Assembly (NCBI GenBank): GCA_948567375.1
Contig: OX419755.1
Location: 25,808,517-25,872,516, forward strand
Reading direction: 5' to 3'
DNA length: 64,000 nucleotides
From: Lunularia cruciata
Lineage: Eukaryota > Streptophyta > Marchantiopsida > Lunulariales > Lunulariaceae
Shown: piece after piece, positions 31,111 to 40,479 of the stretch
How the letters are laid out: every line of letters begins with the position of its first letter
Numbering within the stretch: position 1 is the stretch's first letter
The notes under the pieces: generated by a model
Told to the model about the DNA's origin: nothing
Database searches by the model: none
The model's input: the letters and a program-made list of their open reading frames with translations, nothing else
Program-made: the position numbers and the translations under genes

Positions 31111-32925
31111 TCAAATTAGACCATCTGCTCCTTGGTGAAAAAGAATATCCTCCACCATTGTATAAGGTCTAGATCTTGCTGCAAGGGCCTTCCTCTCCCT
31201 AGCATGCATCCCTTCTGGATAGTTACCTTTTGTCACAACATCCACAATCTCCTTGTACTCCATTAGAACCTCTTGAGTGATTGAGATTGTCATGAGCTCC
31301 TCATCCAGGAAGGAATCATCCACTAGCTCATCTCCATCATGATCATAGGCTCTAGATAACAAATTAGCATTTTCATGTTTCTTTCCTGGCCTATCCTCAA
31401 TGGTGTAGTCATACTCGGACAAGAGTATTATCCACCTTGCTAGTCTCCCTTCAACATTAGGCTTGTTGAAGATGTACTTCAAAGCCTTGTGATCCGTGAC
31501 AATGGTGGCTTTCCCTCCAATCAAGTAGTGTCTAAACTTCTTGAGACCAAAGATCACTGTCAACCCTCCTCTCTCCGTGGCAGAGTAGTTCTTCTCTGCT
31601 GAAACCATTTGCCTACTAGCATAAGCTATTGGATGATCATGCCCATCTTGGTCTAATTGACTAAGAGTGCATCCTATAGCTACATTAGAAGCATCAGTGT
31701 AGAGGATGAAAGGCTTACTCCAATCAGGTTTAGCAAGAATTGGAGCTACAACAAGGGATTTCTTGAGCTCCTCAAAAGCTTTGAGAGCCTCCTTGTCCTC
31801 CAAAATCACTATGTAATCTACACCCTTCTTCATGTAGATGGTCAATGCATAAGCCTTGTTGGAAAATGAGAAGACAAACCTCCTATAGTATCCAACCATC
31901 CCCAAGAATCGGCGTAACTTTGTCAAGCTTGAAGGGAATGGAAGGTCTGAGATTTTCCTCACCTTCTTAGGATCAACTGCTATTCCATCCTTGGAGATGA
32001 TGTGCCCCAAAAGTAAACCTTCTTCACATCCAAAAATGCACTTCTTTGGGTTGAGTGATGCATTTGCCTCATCCAAGTGTTGCAAGACTTTGATTAGGTG
32101 CTCAAAGTGCTCCTCCTTGCTTCCATAGACACAAAAGTCATCAATGAAGTCTCCCACAAATTTCCCAATGAAAGGTTCAAATACCTTGTTCATGAACCGT
32201 TGGAATGTGGCTAGAGCATTGCAAAGCCCAAAAGGCATGACCTTGAAAGCGTAAGTTCCCCAAGGTGTGGTGAATGTGGTGAGTTGTTGATGCTCTGGTG
32301 CAATCTTGATTTGGTTATATCCATTATAACCATCTCCAAAACTGTACCTCTCATGACCTGCAACCTCCTCCAAGATCTCATCAATGAATGGCAATGGGTA
32401 GTAGTCCTTCTTGGTAATAGCATTGAGCTTCTTGTAATCTACACATGCTTGAAGCTTGCCATTCTTTTTCTTCACAATGACAATTGGAGACACCCATTCT
32501 GAATTCTCCACCTCAAAGATAAATCCAGCCTCCTTGAGCTTACCAATCTCCTCCTTCACAACCAAAGATATTGGTGGGCTAATGCGATGTTGCTTTTGGC
32601 GGATTGGTCTTGCATGTGACTCCACCTCTATCTTGTGCTCCTCCAAGGTGACTTCCTTCAAATCCTTGTAACTAAAAGCAAACACATGGATGAACTTGCG
32701 GAAAATCTCCTCAAATCTCACCTTCTCCTCCTTGGTAACGTTTGGGCCATACTTGAGGGTAGATAACCTTCTCTCTACCTCCTCAAGTGTCAATGGTGAT
32801 TTTTTTGGGTCCTTCAAAACCTCTAGCTTAGGTGCAAAATCCATACCACACAAAGGATACACATCTGAATCAGATTCAGATTCATCTTCCTCCGTGGAAG
32901 TCTCCTCTTCCATGCTTGTGTCCAC
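31111..32925 (-). CDS. pol: Element K: reverse transcriptase and RNase H (604 residues)
   Basis: An acidic N-terminal part (EEETSTEEDESESDSD) is followed by a pre-RT region (HKIEVESHARPIRQKQHRIS), RT motifs SEWVSPIVIVKKKNGKL, YYPLPFIDEILEEVAGH, KVMPFGLCNALATFQ and the catalytic FIDDFCVYG, then LLLGHIISKDG and LRRFLGMVGYYRRF. RNase H follows with YTDASNVAIGCTLSQ, ATERGGLTVIFGLKKFRHYL (Gly-Gly where relatives have Glu-Ala) and VTDHKALKYI. It is intact over its length. It belongs to the non-chromovirus branch, close to family G but distinct. Upstream, a TAG at about 32954 and a TGA at 33058-33060 separate it from gag-protease in the same frame. Confidence 0.93.
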   Translation of the reverse strand: MDTSMEEETSTEEDESESDSDVYPLCGMDFAPKLEVLKDPKKSPLTLEEVERRLSTLKYGPNVTKEEKVRFEEIFRKFIHVFAFSYKDLKEVTLEEHKIEVESHARPIRQKQHRISPPISLVVKEEIGKLKEAGFIFEVENSEWVSPIVIVKKKNGKLQACVDYKKLNAITKKDYYPLPFIDEILEEVAGHERYSFGDGYNGYNQIKIAPEHQQLTTFTTPWGTYAFKVMPFGLCNALATFQRFMNKVFEPFIGKFVGDFIDDFCVYGSKEEHFEHLIKVLQHLDEANASLNPKKCIFGCEEGLLLGHIISKDGIAVDPKKVRKISDLPFPSSLTKLRRFLGMVGYYRRFVFSFSNKAYALTIYMKKGVDYIVILEDKEALKAFEELKKSLVVAPILAKPDWSKPFILYTDASNVAIGCTLSQLDQDGHDHPIAYASRQMVSAEKNYSATERGGLTVIFGLKKFRHYLIGGKATIVTDHKALKYIFNKPNVEGRLARWIILLSEYDYTIEDRPGKKHENANLLSRAYDHDGDELVDDSFLDEELMTISITQEVLMEYKEIVDVVTKGNYPEGMHARERKALAARSRPYTMVEDILFHQGADGLI

Positions 32926-33060
32926 ACCTGAAGCTCCTTCAGAATCTGATTCCTAATAATCAGAAGATGGTGTATCTGAATATGAAGTGTTGGTGGTGTT
33001 AGTCACATGAACTGTGACTCTATGGTTTGATGACCCAATCCTCAAGTACCCTTTGTGCCA

Positions 33061-34813
33061 TCAATCAGTTGTGCGTGCTGCTCTCAACCATGGCCTCCCA
33101 AGAAGTAAGTCATAGCTTGAATCCTTCAAGACTTGGAAAGTCATGAGATTTTGAACTCCCATAACTGAAACTACCACTTTATCCATCACCCCTACTGGTC
33201 GAACTTGTTGCTTGTTTGCCATGCTCACCACAAATGTTGAAGGTCTTGAGGGTATCATAGCCAACTTCTTCATCAACCTTTCTGACATGGCATTCACTGC
33301 TGATCCCCCATCAACCAATGCATCCTTGATGTTGTGACCATTCACTCTCACATCAATCTTGGAGGCATATTCACAAGCCTCCCATGGTGCTGGCTTGGCA
33401 TCCACCACCCCCATTGATATTGGAGCTTTTGCCTTCTTCTTCTTCTTGCTCCTTGTAGAACTCAAACCACCTCTAAGCTCCTTTCTCAAGGTAGGGTTCA
33501 AAGCAATTAATTGGCCCACTGTGATGTTAGCCTTGTGACTACCAACATCCTCCAACACATTGTAGTTCCATTGTTGCTTTGAGATCAAGAAGTCCTCCAT
33601 CCCCAACTTCTTCCTTGGAGTCTTTGTTGTTGATGGTGTTGAGGTGCAAGTGCTCCTAGTAGACAAAGGAGTATCCTTGCTTGGATGAAATCCTTGAGAA
33701 GAGTGAACATCCTTTGCAAAACAAGCTCTCTTCTTCTCTTGTGCCAAAAGTTCCAAATTAAGACTCTTGGAGTTTGAGCACTCTCCCTTCTCATACTTAA
33801 TCTCCACCACATCTATGGATGCTATTCCCTTACCTTTGTTTGGATAAGGAGCCACTTGGGTTTCACTACCTCCCTCTTTCCCTCTATTGGCTCCCTCATA
33901 ACCCCTTCCCCCATGGTAAGTGGAATTTGGGCAATTCCTTTGGATATGGCCTCTTCTTCCACAACCAAAACAATTTCTATCATTGAAATTGTTGGTTGGT
34001 TGAACTCCTCTATATGGATAGTTTCTATAACACCTAGGCCCTGTCCCTACATTCTGATCCACCTCTCTCTTCTCCCATAGTTGCACCACATTGATCTTGA
34101 GATCCGCAAGTTGTTCTGTGACGGTTTGAAGTGGATCTTTTGGTGGAGGTGCAAGAACTGGAGCAACCACTACTTGTGGTGCAACCCTTGCCACGAAAGT
34201 ATCAGAAGTTCCACCATACTTGTAGCCTTGAGGAGGATGCACAACCTCCTTCACCACCAAATCACTCTCATCCCCTTCCAAACTCTCCTCCATACAAATT
34301 GTGATCTTGATAGCTTCAACCTTGGAAGAAGGTTTCTCATATCTCACCTTGCTTCTAATTTGTGGTCTCAATCTTCCCACAAAATTCTTGGTGAGCATGG
34401 CCCCTATGCCAATCATTGTAGTCTCCACATCATCCCCACCCTTCCTCAACACTATGCGAAATCTAGACTCTAACTTTTCCACTCTTTCCACATAGACTCT
34501 CACTTTCTCTCCTTCTCCTTGCTTGAGAAATGTAACCTCATGCATCAATCTCTCATAACTCTCATCAGGAGGAAAGTTCTCAATGAGTGCTGAAGTCAAA
34601 GTCTCCCAAGACTCCTCTTCCCCATCTCTCCTCTCTCTTTTGGTATTTTGACTCATACCATGTAAGTGCTGCATCCTCAAAGAAATCTGGTAATAATGAA
34701 GCCCACTCATTCTTTCTCCTCTCATTGTTTCCTATGCAAGCTCTCTTGAAGTCTCTCACAAAGGCCTCCACATCTTCTCCATCCTTGCCAAAGAAAACCG
34801 GAAGTTTCCCCAT
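33061..34813 (-). CDS. gag: Element K: gag and aspartic protease
   Basis: The start Met at 34813 (MGKLPVFFGKDGEDVEAFV) opens gag. A frameshift near 34600-34700 moves it to the 554-codon frame 34725-33061. The gag domain includes ETLTSALIENFPPDESYERL, MHEVTFLKQGEGEKVRVYVE. A CCHC knuckle CFGCGRRGHIQRNC lies at about 33945-33990. The protease lies near the end with ALVDGGSAVNAMSERL (DGG instead of DSG/DTG) and SYDLLLGRPWLRAA. It ends at TGA 33058-33060, with the downstream pol in the same frame. DGG may disable the protease or be this lineage's form; I cannot tell. Confidence 0.87.
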
Positions 34814-35048
34814 CTTAACCTCTCACTATCTTCTTTTTTTCTCTCAATTTTTTTTCTCTTTTCTTTTCCCTCACTCTATAACTAATAGAGTATATACATG
34901 ACTAACACAATTTGAGAGTAATCCACTCTAGGGAACATAAAATGTTCAGGTTGCTCCAAGATTTCTATAGCAACATCAAATCCTAGAGTGCATATTAATC
35001 AAACCCTCATGGATAGTTTATCCATAAGTTGAAAGATTATCTCCATCA

Positions 35049-35733
35049 CTACTCTTGAGAACTAGCTGATGAAGGTGGTAGTATTTCTGTAGCTAAACTA
35101 AGACTCTCTCCAAGATCCTTCACCAAAGTCTCCAAAAGTGATTTTACTCCACTATACTCATGTCCTTTTGGAAGTCCTTCAACTCCACAAACCTCACACA
35201 ACTCCTTGGTCTTAGATCTTCTCCCTCCTAATCTTGGTGAAGAAGGTCCAACATGCAAACCCAAGTCAAGTAAGCCTCTCCTTTCCCTCAATCTCTTGCT
35301 CTCAAAGTTCAATGGACATGAACTTGCCTTATGTCCCTTCTCTCCACACAGAAAGCACTTAGACTCACTCTTTCCTCCAAGTGGTGTAGGTTTCTGGATC
35401 CTCTCAACACTCTCTTCAAATTCTATTGTAAACTCTCTTTTCCTCAAATTCACCCCTAAAATCACCTCAAACCCTTGAGGAACCTTGCATAATCTCAATT
35501 TCCACTCTTAATGACCCTCTTTGTTCCCAAGATGAATCTAAACACTCAAACATGCTTTTTGTTGATCTCAAACTCCTCATGCATGAGATCTCCACTCTGC
35601 AGAATTGACCCTTCTTCACAATGTCACTCAAATCACCCAACTTGTATGTCACAGTCCTTTGAAATTTTTCACACTTGATAAAAACTCTAGAATATCCTTC
35701 CCTGAAAAATTTTAGATCTTTATATTGAGGCAT
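35049..35733 (-). CDS. Element K: extra ORF upstream of gag with a CCHC knuckle
   Basis: Two overlapping frames lie between the primer site and gag: 35733-35467 (MPQYKDLKFFREGYSRVFIK start) and 35498-35049 (149 residues). Near 35470-35500 a frameshift probably split one ORF of roughly 220 codons. The second part carries CFLCGEKGHKASSC, a perfect CX2CX4HX4C knuckle at about 35325-35365, followed by a second Cys/His group (CEVCGVEGLPKGH). Some Tat/Ogre-type elements have an extra ORF before gag; this one may be analogous. Function unknown. Confidence 0.6.
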
Positions 35734-36358
35734 TTGGGCTAAAAACCTTTCTATTCAACACACAAATTTCAGATTTGGTCTGAAAACCACCCCCCTCACT
35801 TCCAAAACTTATAACTTCCTGCACAAGAACAATCTCTCTCTAATTTTTGTGGCAGCAGGTATTATACAATGCACTGAATTGTCTTGGAAATTTTCAGAAG
35901 AATTCATTGAAAATTGAACAAATGGCATACTCTGTACAATTTTCCAGAGAGCATGCAGTTGCGGGAGCACTTTACCCTATCAACTTTCAAAAATTCTAGC
36001 CTAGTGCGCATAGTAGCTCTCACAATAATTTTAGATGTTCTAACTGAAAGGTAACCCAAGCTATCATGTGTAGAAATTTCAAGTCCAGATCTCAAACTTG
36101 AGATTTTGCCCAAAATCACCTTAATCCCCAAATCTACAATCCACCTCACACAATCTCTCCAATTCCTCTCATGTGTACAAGATGTACAAAATCACCTCAA
36201 AGACATCATAATGAACTACAGGGTATACAAATAGATCTTGTTTCTCTAACATAAGTTAAGCCCTCTCCTCTCCTAATATCCTCTCCAAGTGAACTCTCAT
36301 AGCCTCCTTCTGCCTAATGTAGAATTGAACGCGGAACATTATCTTGCCTTCTAGAGAG
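35734..36358 (-). other. Element K leader between primer site and extra ORF
   Basis: 625 bp of AT-rich leader without a convincing gene. It presumably holds the 5' UTR and packaging signals of the genomic RNA; none can be recognised. Similarly 34814-35048, between the extra ORF and gag, shows no gene. Confidence 0.5.
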
Positions 36359-36376
36359 GTCCCGGCAACGGAACCA
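36359..36376 (-). other. Primer-binding site of element K (tRNA-Asp-like)
   Basis: The minus strand reads TGGTTCCGTTGCCGGGAC, four bases after the 5' LTR. It matches the 3' end complement of plant tRNA-Asp (TGGCGCCGTTGCCGGGGA) at most positions, from memory of that tRNA. Confidence 0.75.
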
Positions 36377-36380
36377 AAAA

Positions 36381-37072
36381 TGTGAGCCGGCCTGTCTCTC
36401 ACTCAAGATGAACCTCTGATGGCTATTATGGTAGCGCACCATGGACTAAGAAGGCACGGAACCCAAACTCCATTATACTCTTCCAAGGCTAACACTCCAA
36501 GACTCAAGACATTGCTCACTAGAGAACTCAATGAGAGAGAGATAGTTGCAAATGAAAGGATGATGAGTACCTCCTCACCCCTTGTTTATATACTTGTGAA
36601 ATAGTTACGTACCAAAGTTACTAATTACCATAGTAACTCAAGTTACTAGACTAAAAGTCAAGTAAAGTCAAAAAGTAGAAAGGAATATCCATTCACATGG
36701 GCATATTCCCCTAAGCATGTGGTCTTATCTTGACCCAACCACTAAGTCAAGGATTCCTTCACATGGGCTATCCTTGGACTAAAGAAGAATCCAAAACAAA
36801 AAGGCTTGCGGGCCCAAGAGTTCTCAACTCTTTCCTCAAAGCCAAACACCTAGGAATAATACCAAGTCAACACACTAAAATCCAAAATAGTGGTGCTCAT
36901 CTTTTCTACTTCCTCTAAAGTAAGGTCCCCTCTATCTTAGCTATGACTAACTTTAGCTAACCATGACTAATATAGAACCATCCTTTATCTCTATATAAAT
37001 AGTATCTCTTAAGTACTTGTAATACCAAGCTAAATATCACAATACCACACACATGCACAAATGGGTGTTACA
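36381..37072 (-). repeat. Element K 5' LTR (692 bp)
   Basis: The plus strand reads TGTGAGCCGGCC to GGGTGTTACA, near-identical to 29263-29953. It is flanked on the right by GATCC (37073-37077), the probable TSD. Confidence 0.93.
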
Positions 37073-37781
37073 GATCCAACTTGGAAAAGTAGCATGCTCT
37101 TCTTAGCAAGTCATCAATCTGAGGCAAGGGATATGCATTCTTCACGGTTTGCTTATTGAGCCCATGATAATCAATACAAAAAGAAAGTCCTCCATCCTTC
37201 TTTAGAAAAAATAGTACCGGTGCTCCCCAAGGAGAGGTACTATGGCATATGAAGTCCTTCTCCAACAACTCTGTAAGTGTTGTTCACAACTCACTCCTTT
37301 GGTGAGAGCCGATAGATCAGTCTACTCATTAGAGTACTCCTTGGCAATAACTCGATCTTGAAGGGCATATCTCAATCAGAGGATAATCCCTTTGGCAGAT
37401 CATCCGGAAACACGTCTGCAAACTCCTTAACTATCGATCAACCATTGCTTGATGAGGCTCTTGGCCCTTCGTAGATTGTTCTTGTGCAATCGCCTTGATC
37501 CACACCGTGAAAACAGACTTATCTTCCTCCAAAGCTTGCTTTATGGCTGCTTTACTAACAAACTTCCCTTCTAGGGATTCATCTCTCTTCCAAGCTTGCT
37601 CCCTGGTTGCCTTCTTGGCAAACTTCCCATCTTGGGACTCATTTCCCTTCTAGATTTGCCCTATAGCTACCTTCTCGACAAACTTCCCATCTTGGGACTG
37701 ACTATTCTTAGGTGTCTTACTCAGAGGTGCCAAACAACCTAAATGGAAATTCCTACCTTGGTATTGTACTTGAATTTGGCA
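37073..37781 (-). pseudogene. pol: Element C: RT N-terminal half
   Basis: 37268-37078 encodes [40 protein letters not shown] and [21 protein letters not shown], the first RT motifs of a chromovirus. The reading continues at 29217 beyond element K. 37300-37781 matches a degraded protease-RT spacer with stops and a local repeat (ACAAACTTCCC...TGGGACTCAT) at about 37558-37700. Confidence 0.82.
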
Positions 37782-38135
37782 TCAGATCCAATCAAATTGA
37801 TCCTTATGATGTTCAAGCCAAGGTAGACCCAGAATGATATCATAGTGTAGAGGTGCCACTACAAACCTCATACACTCCAAATACTCCTTCCCAATCTTGA
37901 AGGGAACAGGATGCGAGGTGCAACATGCAAAACCCTTTCTACCATCCGCCATCATCAAACTACTTCCAATCACTGGCTTGATAGGAATACCCAATTCCTT
38001 TGCTACTTGCATAAACATGCAATTCTCTGAACTTCCAGAATCAACCAAAATCCTACAACCCCAATTAGATATTGTACCTTGCAAGTGAAGCAAACCTGCA
38101 TAGGTCAAGCCTTCAATCCCATTGGAACTAATCAA
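37782..38135 (-). pseudogene. pol: Element C: aspartic protease
   Basis: 118 open codons contain LHLQGTISNWGCRILVDSGS with the D-S-G active site, ENCMFMQVAKELGIPI, and HYDIILGLPWLEHHKDQFDW as the protease C-terminal and post-protease motif. The fold and order fit chromoviruses. The domain itself is intact, but stops lie on both sides. Confidence 0.88.
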
Positions 38136-39039
38136 GCTCCCAGTAGGCGGCTTGAAATCTCCTATTGGGATTCCTTGTTTCCTTGATCATTCCGCTCCAC
38201 AACCTCCACCTAGGCAACTTGTCAAGGTCATCCATTCTTGAGTGGACATTCAGCAATGCGATGCTCCAATTGGCGACAATAAAAACAACCACCATTTTGT
38301 TGCAGTTTCTCTCTATCTACCATGCTAAGTGGTCTTTGTTGAATGGCATCAATCTCCATTGGTGCTGGCTCCTCCACTTGTGTGTAGTGTATTGGTAGGC
38401 TCTGTGGAGGTCGAGGTCAAGACCAAGTTGTTACCACCAATGAATCAAAACATTTGGCCAACCGCATGGCTTCCTCCAACTGTTGTGGCTCTCGCATGGT
38501 TACCTCTAATTTGGTTCTTGCCTTCAAGCCCCTCACAAATTGATCCATAGCTTCACCTTCCAATATATCTGGAATTTGCATGGTGGTGTTTTGGAACTAT
38601 GTGATATAGCTTCTTACAGAGCCAATCTGTTTCAACTCTGCCAACTTATCCCGTGCAGTTTGTGTGACATTTATAGCTTGGAACCGACTAATTATTGCAC
38701 TCTTGAATTCTGCCCATGTCAAGATTGGTGCAACAATTTTTTGTTCAGCTTGCTCCACTCGGAATCTCCACCATAGCTTTGCAGATTTTGTTTTTGCTCG
38801 TCTTGTAGACTGGTAGCTTCAAGATAACGTTCACAATCAAACACAAAATTCTCCACTACACCCAAAAGATTCTTGCCTTCAAATACCTTAGGTTTAGGGA
38901 ATCTGATCCGATCTTCTCCTTCTTGAATTGGTACTCTCTCCACCTGCTCTTGTCATTGAAGATCTTGTTCATCCAACAATCAAGTAAGGTGCTCAATTTA
39001 TTGTTGCATAGCAAGGATAACATCGGGTCTTGCCGCCAT
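38136..39039 (-). pseudogene. gag: Element C: gag
   Basis: The start ATG is at 39037-39039 (MAARPDVILAMQQ, then TAA). 38943-38719 continues with RIRFPKPKVFEGKNLLGVVE, FVFDCERYLEATSLQDEQKQ, the chromovirus gag start. 38240-38290 on the minus strand gives a knuckle CFYCRQLEHRIAEC (CX2CX4HX4C). Several stops break it. Confidence 0.8.
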
Positions 39040-39292
39040 GGTTGCTACTCAATCACACCACTCCCAATCTATCTAACTTATTAACACATAGATACGTCCA
39101 CCGTTCTCCATAAGTTACAACCGGAAGCACCAAGGGTTCCTTAGATATGGTGATCATATGCAGAAAATCTTGTCCAAAGTGCGAGGTGATAAATTGTGTG
39201 AAACGATAGTTGGGTAGTATTTGAACACAAAAATCCCAATGGTTTGGTGGAAGTGGATTTGGTGGTCCATATATTCCATCCATCCCATTCCT

Positions 39293-39304
39293 GCTCTGAT
39301 ACCA
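39293..39304 (-). other. Primer-binding site of element C (initiator tRNA-Met)
   Basis: The minus strand reads TGGTATCAGAGC, a perfect match to the usual plant tRNA-iMet complement, one base after the 5' LTR. Confidence 0.95.
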
Positions 39305-39558
39305 ATGTAAAAGACCGAATCCAAGGAGAGAAATAGGAGAATAGAAACTTACATTGGGATACTTGAATGAGGGAAAACTCCAAATGCCTAGCATGAGCTT
39401 CAGCTTTGGTATTTATAGGTAGCATACAAGGCCCTTGAGAAGCTTATCAAGAAGCTTCCTTGAGCCGCTTTCTTAGAGTGCAAGCTAAGTTAACTAGGAA
39501 GCTTCTCAAGAAGCTTCCTTCTAGAAGCCGTCCACTTGGCGTGCAAGCTAAGCTAGTT

Positions 39559-39573
39559 AGAAGCTTCTAGAAG
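39559..39573 (-). promoter_or_regulatory. Perfect three-unit heat-shock element in C 5' LTR
   Basis: AGAAGCTTCTAGAAG fits nGAAnnTTCnnGAAn exactly and lies about 140 bp upstream of the TATA (39410-39417) on the minus strand. More GAAGCTTC units surround it (39437-39625). The 3' LTR has lost 10 bp here. Confidence 0.55.
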
Positions 39574-39680
39574 CTACCTGCTTGGAGTGCAAGTTAACTA
39601 GTCGGGAAGCTTCCCAAAAAGCTTCCTATATGCTTTTAGAATATTCTAGGCTAATTTGGCTTATTCTCTACTTTGTTAGC

Positions 39681-39685
39681 CTTAC
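39681..39685. repeat. Left TSD of LTR S (CTTAC)
   Basis: CTTAC occurs before TGTGACAACCC and again at 43457-43461. Confidence 0.95.
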
Positions 39686-40354
39686 TGTGACAACCCGGCA
39701 AATATCACTTTTGCGGTAATCGGGTAAGTAAAGTTTGTTCCCGCAGAGATACGAGTCAGAAATGTCCAAATACGAAGCAAAGTAACAATTTCAGTTCTTC
39801 TTGAGTTCTTCTTTAGTCTCTCAGGTAGAAACCACACCCAGAAGAGAGTAACAAGCACTGACTCGCAGTCTTGTCACAAATTCACACTCCTTAATCACAA
39901 CTCCATCAAATCTTTCCAAACAATCTTGATTGTGATGATTCAGGCTCTCCCAAAAACGGCACTTCACTGCAAAACGACTTCACCTCAGAATTGTGTTCCA
40001 CTCTTCCACTGAAGGCACAACTTCCTCGATCAAAATTGCTTCACATCAACTTTGCACTGCACTCACAAATGCAGAATACTACCAACACTACAATTCCTCT
40101 CAGATCTGTCAAGGCATTGCTTCGATTGCACTTCACTCAGGATCAAACACAGAGAATGAAGATCAAGGCTGTGGAATCCAACATCCAACAAGCACTCTGA
40201 CTTGCACTTCAAATTTCTCCAAACATTCACAAACACAATTACAAAGTTGATACTCGGAATCAAGCTCAAGCGACGAGCACTGCTTCACAGCACTTTGCTT
40301 TATCTATTCTCAGAAATAATGAGCACTGAACAACAATTTCATGCGAATGCCACT

Positions 40355-40362
40355 CTTAAATA
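40355..40362 (-). promoter_or_regulatory. Conserved LTR TATA box, copy S
   Basis: TATTTAAG on the minus strand, 670 bp before the LTR end and 118 bp after the ORF-L stop; the same context as in D, I, J, A and B. Confidence 0.7.
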
Positions 40363-40479
40363 GTGAAGCAAATTGACAGTTCTAACAACTATACCGTTCT
40401 ACAACAACTGTTCTAACCTGCAGATCCAAAATGACAATGCACCTCTTCATATCTGCCCCTTTAAATCTCAAATCGGTTA

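Larger units (their letters stand above)
29263..37072 (-). mobile_element. Element K: young Ty3/gypsy element, minus strand (7.8 kb)
   Basis: It is inserted in C's RT. The 3' LTR is 29263-29953 and the 5' LTR 36381-37072, about 97% alike by eye over the compared part. It has a tRNA-Asp-like primer site at 36359-36376, a G-rich tract next to the 3' LTR, an extra ORF, then gag, protease, RT, RNase H and integrase. The TSD appears to be GATCC on the right and GATC on the left (one base lost). Few stops and near-identical LTRs make it the most recent large insertion here. Confidence 0.92.
39306..39685 (-). repeat. Element C 5' LTR, main part (interrupted by LTR S; ends at 43492)
   Basis: TGTAAAAGACC to TTAGCCTTAC, then LTR S, then CTTACTAACTATG to ATTGTTACA at 43492. 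Without S the LTR is 411 bp. The minus-strand TATA is at 39410-39417. Confidence 0.92.
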
